Assembly (NCBI RefSeq): GCF_001899645.1
Contig: NZ_MKVV01000094.1
Location: 1 to 39,227 of the forward strand
Source of the DNA: Pseudonocardia sp. 73-21
GTDB taxonomy: Bacteria; Actinomycetota; Actinomycetes; Mycobacteriales; Pseudonocardiaceae
Length of the DNA: 39,227 nt
Direction of reading: 5' to 3'
A model generated the notes under the pieces. The model ran no database searches and was not told the DNA's origin. It saw only the letters and a list, made by a program, of their open reading frames with translations. Position 1 is the first letter of the stretch, and every line of letters starts with the position of its first letter. A program made the position numbers and the translations under genes. Of this stretch, positions 14,769-22,814 are shown in pieces.

Positions 14769-15088
14769 AACCGGTCAACGACGTGGTGTTCTTCGCCGTC
14801 GAGCTCGCGGCCCTCGCCGCGTTCGGGGTGTGGGGCTGGCACGTGGGGTCGGGGGTCTGGCGGTTCGTGCTGGTCGTGGCCCTGCCGCTGGCCTTCGCGG
14901 TGGCGTGGGGCCTGTTCGCCGCCCCGCACGCCTCCCGGCGCCTGACCGACCCGGCGCTGCTGGCGTTCCAGCTCGCCGCGTTCCTGCTCGCCGCGGCGGC
15001 GCTGTGGGCGACGGGCCGGACCGCGCTCGGCGTGGCGGTGGGCGTCGTCGCGGTGGCGGTGGTGGCGCTCGACCGCGTGCTCGGCTGA
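14765..15088 (+). CDS. YrdB family membrane protein (DUF2568)
   Basis: A 107-residue protein with four hydrophobic segments (VVFFAVELAALAAFGVWGW, WRFVLVVALPLAFAVAWGLF, ALLAFQLAAFLLAAAALWA, ALGVAVGVVAVAVVALD), fitting the four-helix DUF2568/YrdB family. The conserved 'APHASRRL' loop after helix 2 is present. Function is unknown. The GTG at 14765 overlaps the dipeptidase stop (GTGA), giving a two-gene unit. The next gene downstream is a tRNA on the opposite strand. Confidence 0.82.
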   Translation: MKPVNDVVFFAVELAALAAFGVWGWHVGSGVWRFVLVVALPLAFAVAWGLFAAPHASRRLTDPALLAFQLAAFLLAAAALWATGRTALGVAVGVVAVAVVALDRVLG

Positions 15089-15122
15089 CGGCGGGTCGGT
15101 CGGGGCATCAGCCGCCGAGGAG

Positions 15123-15205
15123 TACCGGGGACGGGAGTCGAACCCGCATGTCCGCGAGGACAGACGATTTTGAGTCGTCCGTGTATGCCATTCCACCACC
15201 CCGGC
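15123..15205 (-). tRNA. tRNA-Leu, anticodon CAA
   Basis: On the minus strand the sequence runs from GCCGGGGTGG to the 3' CCCCGGTA. It forms an acceptor stem (GCCGGGG with CCCCGGT, one G-U end pair, discriminator A), an anticodon arm GACGA-CTCAAAA-TCGTC with CAA at 34-36, a class II long variable arm (TGTCC-TCGC-GGACA) and a T arm CGGGTTCGACTCCCG. CCA is not encoded. It reads leucine UUG codons, which are rare in a genome of this base composition, so the gene matters for TTG-containing messages. Confidence 0.93.
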
Positions 15206-15272
15206 CTGACCGGGGCAGATTACCAGGTGGCCGGGTGCCGAGATCACAGCGCGGCGGGTCGCCCGCCCCGGC

Positions 15273-15278
15273 TATTCT
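15273..15278 (+). promoter_or_regulatory. Putative -10 box of pdtaR
   Basis: TATTCT in an otherwise GC-rich gap, about 42 nt before the GTG of pdtaR. A small hairpin (GGCGGG-TCG-CCCGCC, 15253-15267) lies just upstream and may bound the promoter from the divergent tRNA gene. Confidence 0.45.
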
Positions 15279-15319
15279 GATGCTTCCGGTTACACCCGCC
15301 CGGTGAAGGAGCAGTCCCT

Positions 15320-15955
15320 GTGACCCAGCAGGTTTCCGAGGAGAGCACGCCCCGTGACGACGCCGGACCGGCGGTCGGGCTGCGCGTGCTCGTCGTCGAG
15401 GACGAGGCGCTGATCCGCCTCGATCTCACCGAGATGCTGAGCGAGGAGGGTTACGTCGTCGCGGGTGAGGCCGGGGACGGTGAGCAGGCCGTCGAGCTCG
15501 CCCGCTCCCTGCGTCCCGACCTTGTCATCATGGACGTGAAGATGCCGAAGGTGGACGGCATCGCGGCCGCCTCCCTGATCGTCGAGGAGCGCATCGCGCC
15601 CGTCGTCATGCTCACCGCGTTCAGCCAGCGTGACCTCATCGAGCAGGCCCGCGACGCGGGCGCCATGGCCTACCTGGTCAAGCCGTTCGCACGGCACGAG
15701 CTGGTGCCGGCCATCGAGCTGGCCGTGTCCCGGTTCGCCGAGAAGCGCGCGCTGGAGGACGAGGTCGCCACGCTCACCGAGCGGCTGGAGACCCGCAAGG
15801 TCGTCGACCGGGCCAAGGGCCTGCTGATGACGCGCCAGTCGATGTCCGAGCCCGACGCTTTCCGCTGGATCCAGCGCACCGCGATGGACCGGCGCACCAC
15901 GATGAAGGCCGTCGCCGAGGCCGTCGTCGACGGGCTGGCCGCGCCCAAATCCTGA
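15320..15955 (+). CDS. pdtaR: ANTAR-domain response regulator PdtaR
   Basis: A 211-residue protein with a receiver domain and a C-terminal ANTAR RNA-binding domain. The acidic pocket is VVEDEA (Glu27, Asp28), phospho-acceptor Asp72 lies in IMDVKMPK, and the switch Thr and Lys are in MLTAF and LVKPF. After a coiled linker (about 135-155, 'ALEDEVATLTERLETRKVVD') comes ANTAR with 'RAKGLLMTRQSMSEPDAFRWIQRTAMDRRTTM'. ANTAR proteins bind paired hexaloop hairpins in mRNA leaders and prevent termination. M. tuberculosis PdtaR is the closest match and acts with kinase PdtaS, not seen here. The GTG follows GAAGGAG. It begins the conserved block leading to rpsA. Confidence 0.9.
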   Translation: MTQQVSEESTPRDDAGPAVGLRVLVVEDEALIRLDLTEMLSEEGYVVAGEAGDGEQAVELARSLRPDLVIMDVKMPKVDGIAAASLIVEERIAPVVMLTAFSQRDLIEQARDAGAMAYLVKPFARHELVPAIELAVSRFAEKRALEDEVATLTERLETRKVVDRAKGLLMTRQSMSEPDAFRWIQRTAMDRRTTMKAVAEAVVDGLAAPKS

Positions 15956-16033
15956 TCTTGTCACCCTCCGCTGCTGTAACGATCACGTTCCGCTGCTGAG
16001 AGTTGCGGTCCGGTAAAGGACGGACGCGGAAGG

Positions 16034-16062
16034 GTGACGGCGGGCAACGGGTGCCCTAACGT
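16034..16062 (+). promoter_or_regulatory. Putative livJ promoter
   Basis: GTGACG (16034-16039), a 17-nt spacer and TAACGT (16057-16062) in the 183-bp gap between pdtaR and livJ. Upstream lies a doubled CCGCTGCTG (from 15968 and 15991) flanking AACGATCACGTT, possibly an operator. Confidence 0.35.
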
Positions 16063-16138
16063 CCCCGACGCTCTCGACACCTCAGGGAGTTCGGGCGTGG
16101 TCGGGCACCCCGGGACACGCGGCACGGAAGGACACAGC

Positions 16139-17371
16139 ATGACTCGGAGGCGGACGGTCGTCACCGCCGCGATCCTCGCCGGAGCCCTCGGGCTCACGGC
16201 GTGCGGCACCAACCGGGACGAGGCCGCCGGCTCCGGCGGCGGTAGTTCCTGCGACACCAGCAAGGGAACTCTGGTGATCGGCATGGTCGCGCCCCTGTCG
16301 GGCAGCCTCTCCGCTCTCGGCCTCGGCATGCGCAACTCCACGAAGCTCGCGGTCGACCAGGCCAACCAGAAGTGCACGGTCAAGGGCTACAAGCTCGACT
16401 TCCAGCCCGAGGACGACCAGGCCACGGCGCAGATCGCCGGCCAGGCCGCCACCAAGCTGTCGTCGGACCCCAACGTCGTCGGCGTCGTCGGCACGCTGAA
16501 CTCGTCCACCGCCCAGACCGTGGCGCCGATCCTCGACGCCAAGAAGATCGTGATGGTCTCCCCGGCCAACACGAACCCGACCCTGACGCTCGGCCAGGCC
16601 GCCACCACGGCACCCGCCCGGCCGTTCAAGACCTACTTCCGGGTGGCCACCACGGACCTCGTGCAGGGCCCGTTCGGCGCCCAGTACCTGATCCAGAAGG
16701 CGGGCAAGAAGAACATCGCCGTCATCAACGACGGCAAGACCTACGGCGCGGGCCTCGCGGCCACGTTCTCCGCCGAGGCCACGAAGCTCGGTGCGAAGGT
16801 CGTCGCGCAGGAGCAGGTCGGCGAGAAGGATACCGACTTCTCCGGCGTCATCGCCAAGATCCGTCCGCTCAACCCGGACGCGGTCTACTACGGCGGTGAG
16901 TACCCGGTGGCCGGGCCGCTGTCGGCGCAGCTCGCCGGCGCCGGCCTCAACATCCCGCTGATGGGTGGCGACGGCATCGTCGACAAGCAGTTCGTGGCCC
17001 TCGGCGGCCGCGTCGGCGACCTCGCCACCAACGTCGGTGCACCTGCCGACCAGCTGCCCAGCGCGGCCACGTTCATCAGCGACTACAAGGCGGCGAACTT
17101 CGCCGAGGACTTCAGCGCCTACGGGGTCCTGACCTACGACGCCGCGAACGTGATCATCAACGGGCTGGCCACCGCGGTCGGCACGGGCACCTTCGACGAC
17201 TCGAAGCGCCAGGCGCTGATCGACGCGGTGCAGGCCACCAAGCTGGACGGGGCGAGCGGCTCGATCGCGTTCGACCAGTACGGTGACACCACCAACAAGG
17301 TCCTCACCGTGTACGGCGTGAAGGGCGACAACTTCGCCCCGATCGAGACCGGCACGTACAAGGCGAGCTGA
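16139..17371 (+). CDS. livJ: Branched-chain amino acid-type substrate-binding lipoprotein
   Basis: A 410-residue periplasmic-binding-protein type 1 (Peripla_BP_6) lipoprotein. The signal ends at the lipobox LTAC (Cys22) and is followed by a Gly/Ser-rich linker. The mature domain has 'GTLVIGMVAPLSGSLSALGLGMRNSTKLAVDQAN', the usual LivJ opening, 'VVGTLNSSTAQTVAPIL' in the ligand cleft, and 'GEKDTDFSGVIAKIRPLNPDAVYYGG'. It would present Leu, Ile, Val or another small ligand to LivHMGF, and ligand specificity is not fixed by sequence. The ATG follows GGAAGGA. It is separated from livH by a strong hairpin, so livJ can be expressed above the membrane genes. Confidence 0.9.
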   Translation: MTRRRTVVTAAILAGALGLTACGTNRDEAAGSGGGSSCDTSKGTLVIGMVAPLSGSLSALGLGMRNSTKLAVDQANQKCTVKGYKLDFQPEDDQATAQIAGQAATKLSSDPNVVGVVGTLNSSTAQTVAPILDAKKIVMVSPANTNPTLTLGQAATTAPARPFKTYFRVATTDLVQGPFGAQYLIQKAGKKNIAVINDGKTYGAGLAATFSAEATKLGAKVVAQEQVGEKDTDFSGVIAKIRPLNPDAVYYGGEYPVAGPLSAQLAGAGLNIPLMGGDGIVDKQFVALGGRVGDLATNVGAPADQLPSAATFISDYKAANFAEDFSAYGVLTYDAANVIINGLATAVGTGTFDDSKRQALIDAVQATKLDGASGSIAFDQYGDTTNKVLTVYGVKGDNFAPIETGTYKAS

Positions 17372-17418
17372 CTCCCGCCCGGAACCAGGGATCGTCCGTA
17401 AGCTGAACAGGCTCCGAT

Positions 17419-17449
17419 GATGGGGGCGGGTCACCGACCCGCCCCCATC
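17419..17449 (+). terminator. Hairpin between livJ and livH
   Basis: A perfect 14-bp stem (GATGGGGGCGGGTC with its inverted copy) and a 3-nt loop ACC, 47 nt after the livJ stop and 20 nt before the livH start. It is very GC-rich and lacks a clear U-tract, so it probably allows partial read-through and stabilises the livJ 3' end. This is a common way to raise binding protein over permease. Confidence 0.7.
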
Positions 17450-17469
17450 GTTCGTGGAAGAGGACCCAC

Positions 17470-18399
17470 TTGCTGTCCACGCTGCTGTCCCAGATCGTCA
17501 ACGGGCTGGTGCTCGGCTCGTTGATCGGATTGATCGCCCTCGGCTACACGATGGTCTACGGGATCGTCCAGCTCATCAACTTCGCCCACGGCGAGATCTT
17601 CATGGTCGGTGCCTACGGCGGCCTCGCCATGTTCACCTACCTGCTCCCCACCGCGCTGAAGAACCACTGGTACTTCGCGCTGCCGATCCTGCTCATCGTC
17701 GGCGCGGCGGTCTCGGTGCTCGTGGCGGTGGCGATGGAACGCCTGGCCTACCGGCCGTTGCGGGGCGCGCCCCGGCTGGCCCCGCTGATCACGGCGCTCG
17801 GTGTGTCGGTGGCCCTGCAGGAGGCGGTCCGGGTGTTCTACCCGAACGCCACCGCGGCCGTGCCGTTCCCCACGATCTTCGTGCCCGGCACGTTGATCAT
17901 CCCGATCGGTGACGGCATCCCGATCAAGTACTCGGCCATTCTGCTGGTCGTCGTCGCGCTCGCGCTGGCCTACGCGCTCAACACGTTCGTCGAGCGCTCG
18001 CGGATGGGACGCGCGATGCGGGCCACCGCGCAGGACCCGGACGTCGCCCGGCTGATGGGCGTCGACCCGGACCGTGTCATCGTCCTGACGTTCGTCCTCG
18101 GCGGCGCGCTCGCCGGGGTGGGCGGCATCCTCTACGGCGGGCTCTACAACACGATCAACATCGACATGGGCTTCCAGAACGGCATCTTCGCGTTCACCGC
18201 GGCCGTGCTGGGGGGCATCGGCAACATCCGCGGCGCGGTCGTCGGCGGGCTCGCGATCGGCCTGGTGAAGGCCCTGGGTGGCCAGTACCTGCCCGGCGGC
18301 ACGGCCTACGACTACGTCTGGATCTTCGTGGTGCTCATCGTCGTGCTGGTGTTCCGGCCGCAGGGCTTCTTCGGCGAGACCGAGCGGGTGCGCGCATGA
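17470..18399 (+). CDS. livH: Branched-chain amino acid ABC permease LivH
   Basis: A 309-residue permease of the BPD_transp_2 family with about eight helices. Signature regions are 'GLIALGYTMVYGIVQLINFAHGEIFMVGAY' near the N-terminus, 'RMGRAMRATAQDPDVARLMGVD' as the ATPase-coupling loop, and 'GAVVGGLAIGLVKALGGQYL' near the end. The start is TTG at 17470 with GAGGA about 6 nt upstream, and the conserved region begins at once (LSTLLSQIVNGLVLGSL). No ATG or GTG fits better. Its stop overlaps the livM ATG. Confidence 0.88.
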   Translation: MLSTLLSQIVNGLVLGSLIGLIALGYTMVYGIVQLINFAHGEIFMVGAYGGLAMFTYLLPTALKNHWYFALPILLIVGAAVSVLVAVAMERLAYRPLRGAPRLAPLITALGVSVALQEAVRVFYPNATAAVPFPTIFVPGTLIIPIGDGIPIKYSAILLVVVALALAYALNTFVERSRMGRAMRATAQDPDVARLMGVDPDRVIVLTFVLGGALAGVGGILYGGLYNTINIDMGFQNGIFAFTAAVLGGIGNIRGAVVGGLAIGLVKALGGQYLPGGTAYDYVWIFVVLIVVLVFRPQGFFGETERVRA

Positions 18400-20141
18400 C
18401 CACCATCGAGGCCCGGGCCGTTCCCACCGCCGTCCCGCGGCGCGGACGCCTCGACGGGCTGTGGTCGGCACTGGCCCCGCGCGCCACCGTGCTGCGCGTG
18501 CTGGCCGGCGTGCTGACGATCATCGGCACCTATCTGCCCTGGGCCACCTTCGTGCTCAACGAAGGTCCCTACCCGGACAAGGCGACGCTCAACTTCTTCG
18601 TCGACCCCCTCGGCGTCACCGGGTTCCGGCTGCACCTGCTGGTGATCGGCATCGCGATGATCGTCGTCGCGCTCCTCGGGCTGCCCGCCGCGGGCCGGAT
18701 CATCCGCGGCCTCGGCTGGGGCACGATCGCCGTGGCCGTGATCAACGGCCTGTACATCCTCGTGCAGGGCGGCGGCTTCGGCGCCGTCACGGCCTCGGAC
18801 GGGGCCGTCGCGTTCGGCGCGGTCGTCGCGCTCGTCGGCGGACTGGTCGCCGTCCTGGGTGGCACCGCGGGCGGGCTCGGCGCCAAGCCGGAGCTCACCT
18901 GGCGGCTCCCGTGGTGGGCCGAGTGGCTGATCCTGCTGGTCGTGTTCGCGATCGTGCTGTTCCTCGTCGCCGGGGTGCTCACCAGCGGCGGGCAGGGCGG
19001 CGTCGTCAACCCGTACGCGGGCGCGGTGTTCCTCTCGGTGCTGGGCGCGCTGGGCGGCGCGATCTCCGCGCTGTCCGCCTCCGGCCTGCTGACGTGGGTC
19101 TCGGCCGTGTCCGAGCGCCACCGGATCTTCAGCGTCGTCGTGCTGCTGGTCGTGGCGCTGCTGCTGCCGCTGACCAGCGCGGGCACCGAGTACTGGATGA
19201 CGGTGGCGGCCAACATCGGCGTCTACGCGGCCACCGCGATCGGGCTCAACATCGTGGTCGGCCTCGCCGGCCTGCTGGACCTCGGGTACGTCGCGTTCCT
19301 CGGCATCGGGGCGTTCGTGGCGGCCAACCTCTCCGGCGCCGCGGCGTCGGAGATCGGCATCGAACTCCCGTTCCCGCTCGTCATGATCATCTCAGCGGTG
19401 GTGGCGGGCATCTTCGGGGCCATCGTCGGGTCGCCGACGCTGCGGGTGCGCGGTGACTACCTCGCGATCGTGACGCTCGCCTTCGGCGAGATCTTCGTGC
19501 GTAGCGCGCAGAACAACATCGGCGGGCTGACGGGCGGCGCGAACGCGATCCCGAACATCCCGGCGGTCTCGGCGTTCGGGCAGTCGTTCGCCGCGCCGCT
19601 GACCATCGGCGCGGTCAAGCTGCCCTCGGGCGTCCTGTACTACGTGCTGATCGTGCTGCTGGTCGCGGCCGTCATGCTGGTCTTCGCGAACCTGAAGAAC
19701 TCCCGGCTCGGACGCGCCTGGATCGCGATCCGCGAGGACGAGGACGCGGCGCGGGCCATGGGCATCCGCACGGGGCCCGTCAAGATCCTCGCCTTCATGA
19801 TCGGGGCGACGCTGGCCGGGCTCGCGGGGGCGTTCTTCGCCCACAAGACCGGCGTGGTGGCCTACGACAGCTTCCAGTTCATCCAGTCGGTCACGCTGCT
19901 GGCGTCGGTCATCCTCGGCGGCATGGGCACGATCCCGGGCGCCGTGCTCGGCGCGTCGATCCTGTTCGTGCTGCCCGAGAAGCTCCGCGAGTTCGCCGAC
20001 TACCGGCTGCTGATCTTCGGCCTGGCGCTGGTGGTCATCATGCGGTTCCGGCCGCAGGGCCTGATCCCCGACGCCCACCGACGTGCCGAGCTGGCCCCCG
20101 ACGCCGAGGACGAGACTCCGGTTGTGGACGTGACGACATGA
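18396..20141 (+). CDS. livM: LivM permease with a long membrane N-terminal extension
   Basis: A 581-residue protein. Residues from about 245 on match LivM (EYWMTVAANIGVYAATAIGLNIVVGLAGLLDLGYVAFLG, then AWIAIREDEDAARAMGIRT as the coupling loop and 'GGMGTIPGAVLGASILFVLPEKLR'). The first 240 residues are extra and hold about six predicted helices (VLRVLAGVLTIIGTYLPW, LHLLVIGIAMIVVALLGL, GTIAVAVINGLYILVQ, AVVALVGGLVAVLGG, WLILLVVFAIVLFLVAG, AVFLSVLGALGGAISAL). Typical LivM has 320-420 residues. The added segment could regulate, anchor or contact a partner. The ATG overlaps the livH stop and the frame is continuous, so this is not a misread start. Confidence 0.85.
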   Translation: MTTIEARAVPTAVPRRGRLDGLWSALAPRATVLRVLAGVLTIIGTYLPWATFVLNEGPYPDKATLNFFVDPLGVTGFRLHLLVIGIAMIVVALLGLPAAGRIIRGLGWGTIAVAVINGLYILVQGGGFGAVTASDGAVAFGAVVALVGGLVAVLGGTAGGLGAKPELTWRLPWWAEWLILLVVFAIVLFLVAGVLTSGGQGGVVNPYAGAVFLSVLGALGGAISALSASGLLTWVSAVSERHRIFSVVVLLVVALLLPLTSAGTEYWMTVAANIGVYAATAIGLNIVVGLAGLLDLGYVAFLGIGAFVAANLSGAAASEIGIELPFPLVMIISAVVAGIFGAIVGSPTLRVRGDYLAIVTLAFGEIFVRSAQNNIGGLTGGANAIPNIPAVSAFGQSFAAPLTIGAVKLPSGVLYYVLIVLLVAAVMLVFANLKNSRLGRAWIAIREDEDAARAMGIRTGPVKILAFMIGATLAGLAGAFFAHKTGVVAYDSFQFIQSVTLLASVILGGMGTIPGAVLGASILFVLPEKLREFADYRLLIFGLALVVIMRFRPQGLIPDAHRRAELAPDAEDETPVVDVTT

Positions 20142-20940
20142 CCTCTCCGATTCTCGAGGCCTCCGGCGTCACCATGCAGTTCGGTGGCCTGCGCGCGCTC
20201 AACGACGTGTCGTTCGGCCTCGCCGAGGGTGAGGTCATCGGCCTCATCGGCCCGAACGGCGCCGGCAAGACCACCCTGTTCAACTGTCTGACCGGGCTGT
20301 ACGCGCCCACGTCCGGCACCGTGTCCAGCCGGGGCACGCCGCTCCCGCACGACCCGGCGCGCGTCACCGAGCAGGGCGTGGCGCGCACGTTCCAGAACAT
20401 CCGGCTGTTCCCGAGCATGACGGCCGAGGAGAACGTGCTGGTCGGGCGGCACGTGCGGATGAAGCAGAGCCCGATCATCTCGCTGCTGCACGGTCCCGGG
20501 TTCCGCAAGAGCGAACGGGAGGCGCGGGAACGCACGGCGGAGCTGCTGGAGTTCGTCGGGCTCGCGCGCTTCTCCGACGAGCTCGCCCGCAACCTGCCCT
20601 ACGGCGACCAGCGCAGGCTCGAGATCGCCCGCGCGCTGGCCACCGACCCGTCGGTGCTGCTGCTCGACGAGCCGACGGCCGGCATGAACGCGCAGGAGAC
20701 CGAGGCCACCCGCCAGCTGATCTTCGCGATCCGCATGCTCGGCACGTCGGTGGTGGTGATCGAGCACGACACGAAGTTCATCTTCACCCTCTGCGATCGG
20801 GTGCTCGTGCTGGTGCAGGGCGAGGTCCTCGTCGAGGGCACGCCGGACGAGGTGCGCGGCGACCCCCGCGTCATCGAGGCCTACCTGGGTGCCCCGCCCG
20901 ACGAGGTGGAAGCCCAGATCCACGAGGCTGAGGAGACCCA

Positions 20941-20944
<4 letters not shown>
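20138..20944 (+). CDS. livG: Branched-chain amino acid ABC ATPase LivG
   Basis: A 268-residue nucleotide-binding subunit. Walker A GPNGAGKTT is at residues 38-46, 'GVARTFQNIRLFPSMTAEENVLVGRH' is the LivG Q-loop region, and 'YGDQRRLEIARALATDPSVLLLDEPTAGMN' contains the signature variant and Walker B. The switch His is in VVVIEHDTKF. A C-terminal helix of about 20 residues (VEAQIHEAEETQ) is acidic and not usual. It starts four nt into the livM stop (ATGA). It works with LivF as a heterodimeric motor. Confidence 0.9.
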
Positions 20945-21663
<719 letters not shown>

Positions 21664-21879
21664 CTTTCGCATGAGATCCAGCGAGTAGCAGGCAGCCGGA
21701 ACGGTCGCTCCGTGGCCGCGCAGATCGCGCAGATCGGGCACCACCACCCGGAACGATCCGCCCAGGGTCGCGGCCACGGCGTCCCAGGACCCCGCCTGCT
21801 CCCCGAGCGCGTGGAGGAGTACGGCCGTCGGGTCGTCGGGACGGCCGGTGACCTGGTGGGCGAGAACGAGGGCGGCCAC
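21664..21879 (-). pseudogene. N-terminal remnant of an alpha/beta hydrolase
   Basis: Reading from the GTG at 21879 gives 'LVLAHQVTGRPDDPTAVLLHALGEQAGSWDAV', 'FRVVVPDL' and 'RGHG', the first 70 residues of an alpha/beta hydrolase of the 3-oxoadipate-enol-lactonase type, then 'YSLDLMRK' near the livF end. The catalytic Ser, Asp and His segments are absent. A 9-nt tandem repeat (GATCTGCGC twice) duplicates 'DLR' before RGHG. It looks like the stump of a gene that livF or a deletion cut. The frame stays open antisense into livF with no further hydrolase similarity. Confidence 0.55.
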
Positions 21880-22003
21880 GCCGCGAACGACAACGGGGCA
21901 GTGGTCGCGGGGAGTGCGCGTTCGCCCAGGGCACGGCGTCGTGGGCCCGAGTTGCCCGCGCTCCGCACACCACGGCGGCGTGAGAGGCCGGCGGGCGCTG
22001 CGA

Positions 22004-22435
22004 TCAGCCCGGCTGCGGGGCCGTCGGCGGGAGGGTGTCGCGGTGCAGGCAGGTGAGCTTGGCGGTGCAGACGCGGCGGCCCTGCTCGTCGCTGATCACG
22101 ATCTCGCTGGTGGAGGTGCTGCGGCCGACGTGGATCGGGCGGGCCACCCCGGTCACGTAGCCCTCGGTGGCCGAGCGGTGGTGGGTGCAGGCGAGCTCGA
22201 GGCCCACCGGGAACCGCTCGGGCATCGCGTGGAGAGCCGAGAGCGTGGAGCCCAGGGTCTCCGCGAGCACGGCGCTCGCGCCGCCGTGCAGCAGCCCGAA
22301 CGGCTGCTTGTTGCCCTTCACGGGCATCCGGCCGACCACCTCGTCGAGGGTCATCGTCAGGATCTCGATGCCCATCCGGTCCCCGAGCTGCTCGACGGTG
22401 GACATGGGCGGCAGGTTCTCGGGATCGATCGGCAC
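22004..22435 (-). CDS. PaaI-family hotdog thioesterase
   Basis: A 143-residue single hotdog domain. The active-site helix is 'FGLLHGGASAVLAETLGS', the PaaI/YdiI pattern in which HGG positions the thioester and the Glu of AET serves as catalyst. The following 'ELACTHHRSATEGYVTGVARPIHVGRSTSTSEIVISDEQG' is the central sheet. Likely substrates are aromatic or menaquinone-precursor acyl-CoAs such as DHNA-CoA; hydrolysis of a particular acyl-CoA is not established. The GTG at 22435 has no ribosome site but has TAGAGT 6 nt upstream. Four-part inverted repeats lie just upstream. Confidence 0.87.
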   Translation of the reverse strand: MPIDPENLPPMSTVEQLGDRMGIEILTMTLDEVVGRMPVKGNKQPFGLLHGGASAVLAETLGSTLSALHAMPERFPVGLELACTHHRSATEGYVTGVARPIHVGRSTSTSEIVISDEQGRRVCTAKLTCLHRDTLPPTAPQPG

Positions 22436-22441
22436 CGCTGA

Positions 22442-22447
22442 ACTCTA
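22442..22447 (-). promoter_or_regulatory. Putative -10 box of the leaderless thioesterase gene
   Basis: TAGAGT on the minus strand, 6 nt before the GTG at 22435. There is no ribosome site. The outer arm of the inverted repeat at 22454-22464 lies just upstream, where the -35 to -10 spacer would be. Confidence 0.45.
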
Positions 22448-22453
22448 GGCCGC

Positions 22454-22525
22454 GTCCTCGCAGAGCCGGTGTGCACCTCGCAGGGTCCGTGGCGCCTGCG
22501 AGGAGACGGCGGGGTCTGCGAGGAC
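22454..22525. repeat. Nested inverted repeats with four phased TCGCAG sites
   Basis: The outer arms are perfect over 11 bp (GTCCTCGCAGA at 22454-22464, inverse at 22515-22525) and the inner arms over 9 bp (CCTCGCAGG at 22476-22484, inverse at 22495-22503). The TCGCAG core thus occurs forward at 22458 and 22478 and inverted at 22496 and 22516, so spacings are 20, 18 and 20 bp. This could be an operator for a cooperative regulator or a stem-loop at an RNA end. Confidence 0.7.
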
Positions 22526-22688
22526 GGTCAGGCCCGGGTGACCGGCGCCGGCGGGACGTGCATCAGCGGGATCGGTGCCGCCGTCGGGGTCGGCAGGGTC
22601 GACCAGCGGCTGTCGCCGCGTCCGCCACCGCACGGCCTGCCGCCACGTGACCTCCAGCACCCCTACGAGCCCATCCCAGCACCCCCGC

Positions 22689-22806
22689 GAGTCGGGGCCT
22701 GCGTGAGCCCGAGTCGTGGCCTGCGTGCGGGTGAGTCGCGCCATCCGTGCGACCGACGGAACGCGCGGAACCGCCGACTCGCGCGCGCGGAACCGCCGAC
22801 TCGCGC
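22689..22806. repeat. 22-bp periodic repeat cluster
   Basis: GAGTCG cores fall at 22689, 22711 and 22733, the first two within an 18-bp near-identical block (CGAGTCGKGGCCTGCGTG). Inverted cores CGACTC fall at 22775 and 22797 within the pair of dispersed units CGCGGAACCGCCGACTCGCG. Both sets have a period of exactly 22 bp. The same pair is found at 4071-4113. Confidence 0.7.
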
Positions 22807-22814
22807 GCGCGGGG

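Larger units (their letters stand above)
22436..22814. other. Gene-free repeat-rich stretch upstream of the thioesterase gene
   Basis: This 379-bp interval has no gene I can support. It contains, in order, the putative paaI-type -10 box (22442-22447), a nested four-site inverted repeat (22454-22525), about 160 bp without recognised structure, three GAGTCG cores at 22-bp spacing (22689, 22711, 22733) and a tandem pair of the dispersed repeat (22764-22806). An ORF is open across part of it on the minus strand but its residues are repeats of Arg, Thr and Ala without similarity. Confidence 0.6.

Noticed and set aside
15956..16138. ANTAR target (paired hexaloop hairpins) before livJ
   Set aside because: Only short direct repeats of CCGCTGCTG are visible; two matching hexaloop stems with conserved A1 and G4 are not.
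22445..22745. Small minus-strand gene in the gap after the methyltransferase
   Set aside because: The frame is open, but its residues derive from the 22-bp repeats and nested inverted repeats and match no family.
22689..22806. CRISPR array
   Set aside because: Units are 22 bp with no separate spacers, only three and two copies, and no cas genes in the window.
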